From an uncultured Bacteroidales bacterium (GTDB lineage: Bacteria > Bacteroidota > Bacteroidia > Bacteroidales > Bacteroidaceae), in contig CACYYM010000004.1 in assembly GCA_902778625.1 (NCBI GenBank), positions 1-64,000 on the forward strand: a stretch of DNA of 64,000 nt. Direction: 5' to 3'. Position numbers and translations under genes: made by a program. Shown piece by piece: positions 53,429-61,980 of this stretch; the first letter of the stretch is position 1, and the number at the start of each line of letters is the position of its first letter. The notes below the pieces were generated by a model. It saw only the letters and a list, made by a program, of their open reading frames with translations. It was not told where the DNA came from and ran no database searches.

Positions 53429-54517
53429 CTACCTAATCGTAATACGACAAGGCGCAGCGAAGCGGTCGTCCTGACGCAGGTGGAGTGTCTCGCGATACAC
53501 TTCAACGCTGGGCTTGAGCCGACCCTTGAACACTTTCTTGCCGCGAAGTTTGATGGTGACGGGCTTCTTGAGGTTCACGAGCTCGTCGCTCAGGAACAAG
53601 GTCAGCTCGGAATAGTCGCAGCGACTGATGTCGATGGTATTGCCCTCGACTTCGGCATCCACTCTCATGCCGCGCTTCAGCTCTTCGCGAGGAGCCGAAA
53701 GCCAATAGAAGTTAGGTCGATAGACTGCCTCTTGCTGCCAGATGATGTGCTTTGGCCAAGCTTGACGCTTGAACTGAGCCATCCACGGGAGCGCAGCGGC
53801 ATCTTCGCGATCCATCCAATGCCCCTTGCCCTCCATGATGTGCGTCTCGTGGATGTATCCATCGGGACAAGTCCGTTGCAAAGAATCCATCTGCAAGCCT
53901 CGCTCGCGGTCAAGCCGATTGCGATTGTAGGCAGCATCATTCGCTCCGCACCAAATCATAAAAGGCGTGTTGAGCAGGTTCTCCAGCCGTACGTCTCCCG
54001 GATGACCTGCCATCATGCTGGCCGCTGCCCAATGGTCTGCCATACGAGGCGCCATTCGCCACACGCCATCGCCACCTGCCGAATAGCCCATGATATAAAC
54101 CTTATCGGGATTGACATCGTAATGGGCAATCATGGTGCGGATGAGGACGCGATACATGCTGTCAATGGGCTGCTGACACCACATGTCCCAAGCCTCGAGG
54201 GGAGAACGAGGCGCCACATACACGCCCTCGCTTGGACGATACAGTCGCATCTGGTTGCGCCATTGCTGGTCGTTCACTTCAGGCGTCGTCCCGCCTCCTC
54301 CATGCAGGCTAATCCACAGGCTTCGTCCGTCGACAGGTTTATCTCCATAGACCGTCCACCACAACTTCATGCTGTCGCTGTTCTGCCGGATGATGCTGTC
54401 GCGGATGATGTCAGCAGTTGCAGCCCGCAAGCTGTCAAGCCACAGATGTCGAATAGCCTTATAGTCCTGTGCAAAGGCCGTCACAGAAAGGAAAAGGAAG
54501 GAAAGGAAAAGTCTCAT
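53429..54517 (-). CDS. Secreted esterase/prolyl-oligopeptidase-like alpha/beta hydrolase
   Basis: This 362-residue protein has a signal peptide (about 1-16). The hydrolase core shows ISLHGGGGTTPE (oxyanion loop), the nucleophile Ser in YIMGYSAGGDGVW near residue 150, the acid region IWCGANDAAYNR and the catalytic His in MEGKGHWMD. A C-terminal beta-rich extension of about 80 residues follows. It overlaps the GH84 stop as ATGA, so the two are coupled; it could deacylate the glycan that GH84 acts on, but this is only inferred from position. Confidence 0.78.
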   Translation of the reverse strand: MRLFLSFLFLSVTAFAQDYKAIRHLWLDSLRAATADIIRDSIIRQNSDSMKLWWTVYGDKPVDGRSLWISLHGGGGTTPEVNDQQWRNQMRLYRPSEGVYVAPRSPLEAWDMWCQQPIDSMYRVLIRTMIAHYDVNPDKVYIMGYSAGGDGVWRMAPRMADHWAAASMMAGHPGDVRLENLLNTPFMIWCGANDAAYNRNRLDRERGLQMDSLQRTCPDGYIHETHIMEGKGHWMDREDAAALPWMAQFKRQAWPKHIIWQQEAVYRPNFYWLSAPREELKRGMRVDAEVEGNTIDISRCDYSELTLFLSDELVNLKKPVTIKLRGKKVFKGRLKPSVEVYRETLHLRQDDRFAAPCRITIR

Positions 54518-56565
54518 AGCTTCTTGATTTGGAACTTACTCGATTGCTTGCCGTTCTTGATTCGGTTGTCTTCAACAAACCAATTGCCAAAAGCCCGACC
54601 AGCACACTGAATGGTGTAGCTGCCCTCAGGCGTCTTGGTGAAGACGTAGGTGTTCCACTCCGCATTGAAAGGCTTCGTGTTCTTGTTGGCCCAGAACGTG
54701 CCCAACTCGTTGATGTAGCGGCCGTCCTGCGCATTCGTAATCTTGAAGCGACCCGTTTCAGGCACGAACTCGATGTTCCAGAGCTGACGCTGCGGGTTGA
54801 TAGTGTCCGCCTCTGCTACAAATACAGGGAAGTCGCCATCGCGGTCGGGCGAAGCATTCACGTCGGTCAAGAACTTGCCCTCGTACATTATATAATATTG
54901 TCCGTCCTCGATGGCTTGCTGAGGCAGGAAGTCGAGACCATAAGTGAAGCACTTCTTATAGTCCTTGATGAGTTGAAGCGCCGTTTCATTCACCCAAGGC
55001 GTGACAACGGTGCCGCTCACGACTGGCTTCGCTTTGACAATAGAGCCCTCATAGTTGCGGCTGATGATGCCCTTCTGCTTATCTTCGAGTTTCTGGAAGG
55101 CACGATAATGCGCCACGAAGCCGACCGAATCTTTCTCTTGAAGGGCTTTTTGCATTGCTATGACTTGCAATCCTCTTTGTCCAAGCACCCGCATTGTTTC
55201 CACCCAAGGACCAATCTCCTGCAACATCTCGGGCTGGGAAAGGCTGTCTGCAAGCAGAGCATCGGCCTCCGTCACAAGGCAACTGAAGTATAGTTCGTTG
55301 GGCACTTTATCAAAGTCAGGGCTTTCTCCATCTCGCCGCAATCCGTGAACCGTCTTGCCTATGTCGATATTGTTCTCACAGAAGAAACGGAAGGCCTCCT
55401 TACTTGTGGGCATCAGTTCCTCGATAGCTTCTTCCCAAGACCTCTCGGCATCATATGCAGACATGTTCCAGCAGTAGTCGGCGATGCTATAAAGCGAGAC
55501 TTTCGAGGCTTCGGCATATTCCATCGGATTGCTGCAGAAACCAGACACAAGGTCGGCAATGTCGAGCCCGTTGCCGTAAGTCTTTCCCATGAGCAAGCGG
55601 CTCTGACAATAGTCGTTCACAGGATAGTTAAGCCAAATGAAAGCCTTGCGCTTGATTTGCGCGTTTATCCATTCCATATCGTCGCGATCTATCATATCGA
55701 CCACGCTATTTCCAGTCCACATGATACGCACCTCTGGATACATCTTCGTGCCAAGCGTCGAGAGGTAATCTCCGCCACTCCAGTTCTTGTTATATTGCGT
55801 AGGACATATAATGAGTGGCTGCACGTCCTTGTGTTTGCGGACAAAATTGTCGGTCAGGTAGTTCATTAGTCCAGCTTGCTTCTCTGCCCTTGCTCCCTCA
55901 CCGCCAATGTCATCAAAGAAAACAGCAAATGTGCGGACACCAAGCCCATACATCAGGTTCAACTTGTTCACGACGGCAAGGCTGTCTTGCTTGTTCCACT
56001 TAATGTCGCCCCCAGGATGAATTGCCCAAACGAACTGCACCCTGTTACGATGAGCAGCCTCAACGAGTTCACGAAGCTTCGCTGCCTCTGTCTCAGGATA
56101 AGGGTCGCGCCAATGAGCCCGATGATAAGGGTCGTCCTTAGGGCCATAGACATAGATGTTCAACTTATGCTTGCCATAAAACTCGAACTGCCTAAGCCTG
56201 TCCAGATGGCTCCATGGATTGCCGTAAAAGCCCTCTATGACACCTCTGCAAGCGACACTCGGCCAGTCACGAATCTCGAAACCATCATCAAGGAGATTGA
56301 CCTCCTTGTATTTTGAATTAATTAATTTTGAATTTTGAATTTGTTTCAGTGCTTGCTCGCCATAAAAGGTTCCACTTTCATCCCTGCCGGCCACAATGAT
56401 TTCCTTTGGCGTGACCTTCAAGAAGAAGCCCTCAGCCTGCTGTGGAATCTTCTTCAAATAAGCCTTCACAGCCTTCTCGCCAGCCGTTCCGACCACCTTT
56501 TTCGTCTCACCAAAGCTACCTAAGCATAGCACAAAAAGCAGTAAAAGAACTATCTGTCTCATCAT
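54514..56565 (-). CDS. GH84 beta-N-acetylglucosaminidase (O-GlcNAcase-like), secreted
   Basis: This 683-residue protein has a signal peptide (about 1-18). The catalytic barrel shows RGVIEGFYGNPWSH, YGPKDDPYH, AIHPGGDIKWN and the catalytic Asp pair Asp218-Asp219 in FFDDIGGEG, which act by substrate-assisted catalysis. The C-terminal part (about 570-683) looks like a ricin-type trefoil. Compared with the B. thetaiotaomicron enzyme as I remember it, about 60 residues of the N-terminal domain are missing, and a loop at residues 74-86 (KQIQNSKLINSKY) is encoded by a heptamer tract. The start is ATG 56565; the frame extends to 56637 but those residues precede the signal peptide. Confidence 0.88.
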   Translation of the reverse strand: MMRQIVLLLLFVLCLGSFGETKKVVGTAGEKAVKAYLKKIPQQAEGFFLKVTPKEIIVAGRDESGTFYGEQALKQIQNSKLINSKYKEVNLLDDGFEIRDWPSVACRGVIEGFYGNPWSHLDRLRQFEFYGKHKLNIYVYGPKDDPYHRAHWRDPYPETEAAKLRELVEAAHRNRVQFVWAIHPGGDIKWNKQDSLAVVNKLNLMYGLGVRTFAVFFDDIGGEGARAEKQAGLMNYLTDNFVRKHKDVQPLIICPTQYNKNWSGGDYLSTLGTKMYPEVRIMWTGNSVVDMIDRDDMEWINAQIKRKAFIWLNYPVNDYCQSRLLMGKTYGNGLDIADLVSGFCSNPMEYAEASKVSLYSIADYCWNMSAYDAERSWEEAIEELMPTSKEAFRFFCENNIDIGKTVHGLRRDGESPDFDKVPNELYFSCLVTEADALLADSLSQPEMLQEIGPWVETMRVLGQRGLQVIAMQKALQEKDSVGFVAHYRAFQKLEDKQKGIISRNYEGSIVKAKPVVSGTVVTPWVNETALQLIKDYKKCFTYGLDFLPQQAIEDGQYYIMYEGKFLTDVNASPDRDGDFPVFVAEADTINPQRQLWNIEFVPETGRFKITNAQDGRYINELGTFWANKNTKPFNAEWNTYVFTKTPEGSYTIQCAGRAFGNWFVEDNRIKNGKQSSKFQIKKL
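56311..56343. repeat. 7-bp-period tract (TTTTGAA)n inside the GH84 coding region
   Basis: TTTTGAA, TTAATTAA, TTTTGAA, TTTTGAA and TTTG follow each other in near-heptamer register. The tract is in frame and adds a short Asn/Ser/Lys-rich loop to the enzyme. Confidence 0.7.
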
Positions 56566-56599
56566 TTTATCGAAGTCTTCAGGAACAGAGTATTTAGAG

Positions 56600-57289
56600 T
56601 TATCCCATTCTTGAGATTTTCTGCAGGGCATCTTCATCGAGAATCTTTATCTTGCGGCCGTCAAGAGCGATGAGACCCTCCTGAACGAACGCACTCAGCG
56701 TACGGATGGCGTTACTTGTCGTCATGTTACTCAGGTTCGCCATATCCTCGCGACTTGGACAGACACAAAGTGTCCTGCCGTCATCCTCCACACCATAGCT
56801 TTCCTTGAGGAACAGGATACTCTCTGCCAAACGACCGCGAATGTGCTTCTGCGTGAGGTTTACTGTTCTTGCATCACTTTTGCCGAGTGCCCAAGCCAGT
56901 CTTCTGACGAAGAACCAAGCCAGCTGAGAGTTGCGCATCGCAAGCTGGCGAACCAGTCCGATGGGAATGGTGGCAATGACAGAAGTCTCGAAAGCTGCAG
57001 CAGCCGTAACATAGATCTCGTCGGCGAAAGCAGCACGGTAACCAAAGTACTCCACTGCATCTGCCACACGCACAATCTGCGCTCTGCCGCCAACGCCTTC
57101 CTTGTAAATCTTCACCTTGCCCGTAACGAGGCAAAGCAGATGGGAAGGAATGTCGCCCTCCTGATAGATCGTTTCATTCTTCCGATAAGTACGAACCTGC
57201 ATTTTGCTCAAGATCAGTTCGCGTTCCTCAGGCGAAAGTGCTCCGTCCAAATCGGGTAGTTTCGCAAGTACATCTTCCTTTTTTATCAT
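56600..57289 (-). CDS. Crp/Fnr family transcriptional regulator
   Basis: This 229-residue protein has an N-terminal cyclic-nucleotide-binding fold (about 20-130) and a C-terminal helix-turn-helix with SREDMANLSNMTTSNAIRTL near residue 180. No Cys cluster for an Fnr-type iron-sulfur centre is evident. The start is ATG 57289. It is upstream of GH84 and the esterase on the same strand (34-bp gap), so it may be read with them. Effector and targets are unknown. Confidence 0.87.
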   Translation of the reverse strand: MIKKEDVLAKLPDLDGALSPEERELILSKMQVRTYRKNETIYQEGDIPSHLLCLVTGKVKIYKEGVGGRAQIVRVADAVEYFGYRAAFADEIYVTAAAAFETSVIATIPIGLVRQLAMRNSQLAWFFVRRLAWALGKSDARTVNLTQKHIRGRLAESILFLKESYGVEDDGRTLCVCPSREDMANLSNMTTSNAIRTLSAFVQEGLIALDGRKIKILDEDALQKISRMG

Positions 57290-57310
57290 CGTTTTTTGTG
57301 TTTTACAGCA

Positions 57311-57318
57311 CAAAGTTA
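57311..57318 (-). promoter_or_regulatory. -7 element of the Crp/Fnr gene
   Basis: TAACTTTG on the minus strand ends 21 bp before the start codon. The -33 region is an A/T run without TTTG. Confidence 0.55.
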
Positions 57319-57444
57319 CAAAAAAAATTGAAAAGATGAAAAATTAAAAAGTTAAAATGAAAGGCGAAAGGCCAAAAATGTTCAAACCTACCGACAGAAG
57401 CCCGCTACAAAGCCGCCACAACATTTTCATTTAGGAACCAGCCA

Positions 57445-57554
57445 GACGTCTCACGAGAACTTCGCAAACTTCTCGTGTGAAGTTTACAAAATCCACGTGA
57501 GGATTTGATGATATCCTCACGTGGATTTTACAAGATGCTCGTATGTCGCTTACG
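57445..57554. repeat. 22-bp-period palindrome array 9 (5 units)
   Basis: Palindrome centres lie at 57453.5, 57475.5, 57497.5, 57519.5 and 57541.5, exactly 22 bp apart. The best units are AACTTCTCGTGTGAAGTT and AAATCCACGTGAGGATTT. Spacers are CGCA, TACA, GATG and TACA. The array begins 9 bp past the kinase 3' end. Confidence 0.85.
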
Positions 57555-57563
57555 AAAAGTTCG

Positions 57564-59150
57564 TCACTTACACTCTACGGCTGCCCGTTCAATGGGCAAG
57601 CACTTCTTGTAGTTCTCGATGTACTTCTCAAATCCTTCGACATCCTCGGTCGTGGGAGCGATGCTGGTTCCATTGTTGCCGGCAAAGACAACCTCCTCAA
57701 GATAGTCTGCCAAGTTCTTTTCCTTATTATTAATAAGATAGCCTGCCAACAGAGCTATTCCCCAAGCACCGCCTTCGCCTGCCGTCTCCATAACGGAAAT
57801 AGGACTGTTCAGAGCTGCTGCCAACACGCGCTGACCCACTCCAGCTGTCTTGAAATAGCCGCCGTGACCTGTGATGCGGTCAACCTTCACGCCCTCTTCC
57901 TTCAGCAATATATCGTTGCCAATCTTCAGCACTCCTATGGCGCCGTAGAGCTGAGCACGCATAAGATTGGCAAGGTTGAACTTGTCCGTAGCTGAGCGAA
58001 CAAACAACGGACGGCCTTCTGCAAGTCCTGTCACAGGCTCTCCGCTGACGTAGTTAAACGCCATCAGACCTCCGCAATCGGGGTCGCCCTCGAGTGCTTT
58101 GTTGAAGAGCTTGCTGTATATATCGCCCATATCAACAGGAACGCCAAGCATCTGCTGGTATTCCTTGAAGAGACTTACCCACGCGTTGATGTCGCTGGTA
58201 CAGTTGTTGCAATGCACCATTGCCACAAGACTTCCGTCTGGCGTCGTCACGAGGTCGATGGGTTCGTAGGGTTTGCTCAGGGGCTTCTCCAGAACAATCA
58301 TCGAGAAGGACGAGGTGCCAGCAGAGACATTACCTGTGCGCTGCTTCACAGCATTAGTTGCCACCATGCCTGTTCCTGCATCACCTTCCGGAGGACAAAG
58401 AGGGATGCCTGGCTTCAGGTGACCTGAAACGTCAAGCTTCTTGGCACCTTCAGGCGTGAGACATCCGGCGTTCTGGCCTGCAACGAGAGATTTCGGCAGG
58501 ATATCTTCCAAGCGGAATGGCAAGCCTTTCTTTGTGAGGATTTCGTCGAACTTACGAACCATCTCTGCATCGTACGTCTTGGTATCCGGGTCAACAGGAA
58601 TCATGCCTGAAGCATCGCCTACACCAAGCACAAACTCTCCTGTCAGCTGCCAATGGACATAACCAGCAAGGGTTGTCAAGAACTTGATGTTGGGAACGTG
58701 CTTCTCTCCATTGAGGATGGCTTGGTAGAGGTGACTGATGCTCCAGCGCAAAGGGATGTTGTAATTGAAGAGCTTGCTCAGTTCTGCAGCAGCCTCACCG
58801 GTATTGGTGTTGCGCCATGTGCGGAAAGGCACGAGTATTTCCTGCTTCTCATTGAATGCCATGTAGCCGTGCATCATTGCACTGAAGCCAATGGCAGCAA
58901 GGTTCTCTATTTCGCACCCATACTGACGCAGAACATCCTTACGAAGGTCGATGTAACAATCTTGCAAACCTTTCCAGATAAGGTCAATGGAATAAGTCCA
59001 CAGCCCATCTGCCAACTGGTTTTCCCATTCGAAAGCACCTTGCGCAATAGGCTTGTTGTCCTCATCGATAAGAACAGCCTTTATGCGAGTAGAGCCAAAC
59101 TCAATGCCGAGAATGGCTTTACCGGTTTCAATTGTTTGCTTTCCGCTCAT
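57564..59150 (-). CDS. FGGY family carbohydrate kinase, probable L-ribulokinase
   Basis: This 528-residue protein has the FGGY ATPase fold: [15 protein letters not shown] at residue 14, [12 protein letters not shown], and the phosphate motif [13 protein letters not shown] near residue 430. It would phosphorylate L-ribulose for the arabinose pathway. It belongs to the Bacteroidetes type rather than the E. coli AraB type, so the assignment rests mainly on its position 1 bp after araA and two genes from araD. Xylulokinase activity is the main alternative. Confidence 0.82.
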   Translation of the reverse strand: MSGKQTIETGKAILGIEFGSTRIKAVLIDEDNKPIAQGAFEWENQLADGLWTYSIDLIWKGLQDCYIDLRKDVLRQYGCEIENLAAIGFSAMMHGYMAFNEKQEILVPFRTWRNTNTGEAAAELSKLFNYNIPLRWSISHLYQAILNGEKHVPNIKFLTTLAGYVHWQLTGEFVLGVGDASGMIPVDPDTKTYDAEMVRKFDEILTKKGLPFRLEDILPKSLVAGQNAGCLTPEGAKKLDVSGHLKPGIPLCPPEGDAGTGMVATNAVKQRTGNVSAGTSSFSMIVLEKPLSKPYEPIDLVTTPDGSLVAMVHCNNCTSDINAWVSLFKEYQQMLGVPVDMGDIYSKLFNKALEGDPDCGGLMAFNYVSGEPVTGLAEGRPLFVRSATDKFNLANLMRAQLYGAIGVLKIGNDILLKEEGVKVDRITGHGGYFKTAGVGQRVLAAALNSPISVMETAGEGGAWGIALLAGYLINNKEKNLADYLEEVVFAGNNGTSIAPTTEDVEGFEKYIENYKKCLPIERAAVECK

Positions 59151-59151
59151 A

Positions 59152-60684
59152 CTACTTCAATGCTTTATTCAACATATAGTAAACCTCGTTATTGCGAAGA
59201 GTTTGCTTGAAGTCTGCAATGTTGGTCTGTTTGTTGATGCGGACATACTCAATGCCTGTCATCTCTGCAAAGTCCTCCCAATACTCTTCGTTGATGTCGT
59301 AAGAGAAAGCACTATGATGCGTTCCGCCAGCAAGTATCCAAGCTCCTGCGCCAATCTCGAACGTAGGCTGAGGCACCCAAAGCGCACTTGCTACGGGAAG
59401 CTTCGGCATAGGTTTCGGCTCGATACACTCCACCTCCTGAGAAATGAGACGGAAACGGTTGCCAAGGTCCACGACGGTTGCCTTGATGCCACGACCTGTC
59501 TTCGAGGTGAAGACGAGACGAGCTGTCTGCTGTTTGCGGATGCCAATGCCTAAGAAATGTACCTCCAGCTTTGGTTTGTCGGAAGCAATCAACGGACAAA
59601 TCTCGAGCATATGGCTTTGCAAGCAAGAACTCTTATCGCCTGCGAAGTTCAGCGTGTAGTCTTCGAGGAAAGAGCAACCTGTCGGCATGCCCTGTTGGAT
59701 AACCCAAAGTGTGCGATAAAGACAAGCGGTCTTCCAGTCACCTTCTGCACCAAAGCCATAACCTTCTTGCATGAGACGTTGCGAAGCGAGACCAGGAATC
59801 TGGTCGAAGCCGCAGAAGTCTGGAGCATTAACATCAGCATCGCCAAGGTCGTCGAAGTTTGTTGTGAAGGCAGTTGCCCCTTCGTCCTTCAGGACACGAC
59901 GTAAGGCAATCTCAGCCTTTGCGCTGTTCTTCACCTTTTCCCAATAAACCTCTTCGCCACTCTCGTCTATTTTAATTGTATAGAGACTCTTGTACTCCTC
60001 GACAAGAGCATCTGCCTCTGCATCTGTCACCTTCTTATAATACTCCATCAAAGAGGAGACAGGATAATAGTCAACATGATAGCCAAGACGTTGTTCGAAC
60101 TCAACACGGTCGCCATCTGTCACAGCTACGTTGTTCATGTTCATGCCGAACATGAGGCAGCGAACGTTTTTGGCATCTGCCACACCTGCTGCTACACGAG
60201 CCCAAACAGCAATCTGCTTCTGTGCTTTCTCGTCTTTCCAATAGCCGCAAACCACTTTGCGAGCCACACGCATACGAGTGCAGATGTGTCCGAACTCGAT
60301 ATCGCCATGAGCGCTTTGGTTCAGGTTCATGAAATCCATATCAATTTCGCTCCAAGGAATCTCAGCATTGTACTGGGTGTGGAAATGAAGCAAAGGCTTC
60401 TGCAGTTGCTGAAGGCCTTTGATCCACATCTTTGCAGGCGAGAAAGTATGCATCCATGTGATGATGCCCACACACTTCTCTTCGTTATTTGCGGCCAGCA
60501 TCACCTGCTCCACTTCCCTCGAACTATTGGCTGTGCCTTTATAGACAATCTTCACAGGAATGTTTCCTGAGGCGTTCAAGCCCTCAACCATCTCCTTCGA
60601 ATGTCCGTCAACTGCGACCACCGCGTCGCCTCCATAGAGCAACTGTGCGCCAGTTACCCACCAAATCTCTAAATTATCAAACAT
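59152..60684 (-). CDS. araA: L-arabinose isomerase
   Basis: This 510-residue enzyme converts L-arabinose to L-ribulose. It begins [17 protein letters not shown] and has [15 protein letters not shown] and HSAFSYDI, which place the metal ligands (two Glu, two His). Length is normal. The start is ATG 60684, since the residues upstream are encoded by the heptamer tract. Confidence 0.95.
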   Translation of the reverse strand: MFDNLEIWWVTGAQLLYGGDAVVAVDGHSKEMVEGLNASGNIPVKIVYKGTANSSREVEQVMLAANNEEKCVGIITWMHTFSPAKMWIKGLQQLQKPLLHFHTQYNAEIPWSEIDMDFMNLNQSAHGDIEFGHICTRMRVARKVVCGYWKDEKAQKQIAVWARVAAGVADAKNVRCLMFGMNMNNVAVTDGDRVEFEQRLGYHVDYYPVSSLMEYYKKVTDAEADALVEEYKSLYTIKIDESGEEVYWEKVKNSAKAEIALRRVLKDEGATAFTTNFDDLGDADVNAPDFCGFDQIPGLASQRLMQEGYGFGAEGDWKTACLYRTLWVIQQGMPTGCSFLEDYTLNFAGDKSSCLQSHMLEICPLIASDKPKLEVHFLGIGIRKQQTARLVFTSKTGRGIKATVVDLGNRFRLISQEVECIEPKPMPKLPVASALWVPQPTFEIGAGAWILAGGTHHSAFSYDINEEYWEDFAEMTGIEYVRINKQTNIADFKQTLRNNEVYYMLNKALK

Positions 60685-60697
60685 AGTTTTCAAATTT

Positions 60698-60731
60698 AAT
60701 TGATAATTGATAATTGACAATTGATAATTGG
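60698..60731. repeat. 7-bp-period tract (AATTGAT)n, left flank of the four-helix-bundle gene
   Basis: AATTGAT, AATTGAT, AATTGAC, AATTGAT and AATTGG run in exact heptamer register 14 bp upstream of the araA start. It is the inverted counterpart of the tract at 61164-61198. Confidence 0.85.
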
Positions 60732-60796
60732 ACCACCATTTTGCTTGGTACAGCTATCTGACAACTATCGCATATCTTGGTTAATAATATGTATTT

Positions 60797-61159
60797 TCAG
60801 TTAGTATTGTTTTCTTTCGTTGATTTGACAATTGCAACTAAGAGTTTTGTTAGGTCCCTGCAATCTTTTATAATACTGTTGTATTCCTCGTCATTGAGAT
60901 AACCTGTTCGGTGAAGTAACCTTAACCAATAATCGCTTTCAGATGATTCTTTAAGTGATATGTTCATCTTTGAAAGGAAGTCTAATGTACTTTGGGCTTG
61001 CTCAGCCTCGCAGATGTTTGCTCCAATGCTTGTGCCAGATCGGAGCAACTGCTTGGACATAATGTACTCTTGTTTGGATGTCGTTAAATGCTTATAGAGA
61101 TTGACTATTCTTACAGAAAACTCAAAACTCTTTTCCTTAACCACATTATCATCCTTCAT
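60797..61159 (-). CDS. Four-helix-bundle protein (23S rRNA intervening-sequence/S23 type)
   Basis: This 120-residue protein contains LRSGTSIGANICEAEQAQS near residue 40, the hallmark of the TIGR02436/S23 four-helix-bundle family, with the usual helical pattern (FEFSVRIVNLYKHL; DYWLRLLHRTGYL). The family was first seen in intervening sequences of 23S rRNA and is related to the accessory protein Avd of diversity-generating retroelements. Its own role is unknown. The gene sits between araD and araA and is bracketed by inverted heptamer tracts, so it looks like an inserted cassette. Confidence 0.88.
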   Translation of the reverse strand: MKDDNVVKEKSFEFSVRIVNLYKHLTTSKQEYIMSKQLLRSGTSIGANICEAEQAQSTLDFLSKMNISLKESSESDYWLRLLHRTGYLNDEEYNSIIKDCRDLTKLLVAIVKSTKENNTN

Positions 61160-61163
61160 AATT

Positions 61164-61198
61164 AATTATCAATTATCAATTGTCAATTGTCAATTAAC
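61164..61198. repeat. 7-bp-period tract (AATTATC)n, right flank of the four-helix-bundle gene
   Basis: AATTATC, AATTATC, AATTGTC, AATTGTC and AATTAAC run in exact heptamer register from just upstream of the four-helix-bundle ATG to the araD hairpin. Together with 60698-60731 it forms an imperfect inverted repeat around the gene. Confidence 0.85.
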
Positions 61199-61240
61199 GC
61201 TTATTATGGTCAACGTTTGCGTTGACCATAATAAGCGTTA
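61195..61240. repeat. Perfect 21-bp hairpin made from the araD 3' end and its inverted copy
   Basis: AACGCTTATTATGGTCAACG (61196-61215) is the exact reverse complement of 61220-61239, with loop TTTG; a further T-A pair extends the stem to 21 bp. The right arm encodes the last residues of AraD and the left arm lies after its stop codon. There is no T-run, so it is not a typical intrinsic terminator. Confidence 0.85.
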
Positions 61241-61914
61241 GGGCCATGTTTCCTCTGATAATGCTTTTCAACTAAAAGAGGATTCATTGTCAAGTTTGGA
61301 TTGACGTTGAGAGCTATGAATGCCATTTTGGCACACTCTTCCATCACCTTTGCGTTATAGACTGCATTGTCCGGACTTGTTCCCCAAGAGAATGGCCCGT
61401 GGTTTTTGACAAGAACTGCAGGCGTATGGTCTGGGTTGATTTTGCGAATGTTGAGGATTTCGTCCACAATCACTTTGCCCGTTTCCAACTCGTACTGACC
61501 TTTCACCTCAGCCTCAGTCATATCGCGAGTGCAGGGTATGTCCTTGTAAAAGTAGTCTGCATGAGTCGTGCCGATATTCGGAATGTCCTTTCCTGCTTGA
61601 GCAAAGGCAGTAGCGTAGGTGGAATGCGTATGGACGACGCCTTGAATGTTTGGAAACGCCTTATATAATATAAGATGTGTCGGCGTGTCGCTGCTGGGAT
61701 TCAAATCGCCTTCCACGACTTTCCCGCTCTCAAGGTCAACGACTACCATGTCTTCAGGCTTCATTTCGTCGTAGCTCACGCCAGAAGGCTTGATGACTAC
61801 AAGCCCCTTCTCACGGTCGATTCCAGACACATTGCCCCAAGTAAAGATGACAAGACCTTGCTTTACCAGATCCAAATTCGCTTTGAATACTTTCTGTTTC
61901 AGTTCTTCTAACAT
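61210..61914 (-). CDS. araD: L-ribulose-5-phosphate 4-epimerase
   Basis: This 234-residue class II aldolase-family enzyme makes D-xylulose 5-phosphate from L-ribulose 5-phosphate. [17 protein letters not shown] supplies zinc-binding His residues near 95, with TTHADYFY and [10 protein letters not shown] further on. The start is ATG 61914 (a GTG two codons upstream is also in frame). It leads the araD-araA-kinase unit. Its last codons form one arm of the hairpin described above. Confidence 0.95.
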   Translation of the reverse strand: MLEELKQKVFKANLDLVKQGLVIFTWGNVSGIDREKGLVVIKPSGVSYDEMKPEDMVVVDLESGKVVEGDLNPSSDTPTHLILYKAFPNIQGVVHTHSTYATAFAQAGKDIPNIGTTHADYFYKDIPCTRDMTEAEVKGQYELETGKVIVDEILNIRKINPDHTPAVLVKNHGPFSWGTSPDNAVYNAKVMEECAKMAFIALNVNPNLTMNPLLVEKHYQRKHGPNAYYGQRKR

Positions 61915-61980
61915 AGTCACTAAGTTTGCTACAAATTTAGTCTTTTTTCCTATTCAAACCAACAAAGGCACGAAAAAAAA

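Noticed and set aside
60797..61240. Diversity-generating retroelement around the four-helix-bundle gene
   Set aside because: Avd-like fold and a nearby hairpin are suggestive, but there is no reverse transcriptase, template repeat or variable region in the window.
61195..61240. Ordinary intrinsic terminator after araD
   Set aside because: The stem is perfect but there is no T-run, and the downstream araA and kinase genes need read-through.
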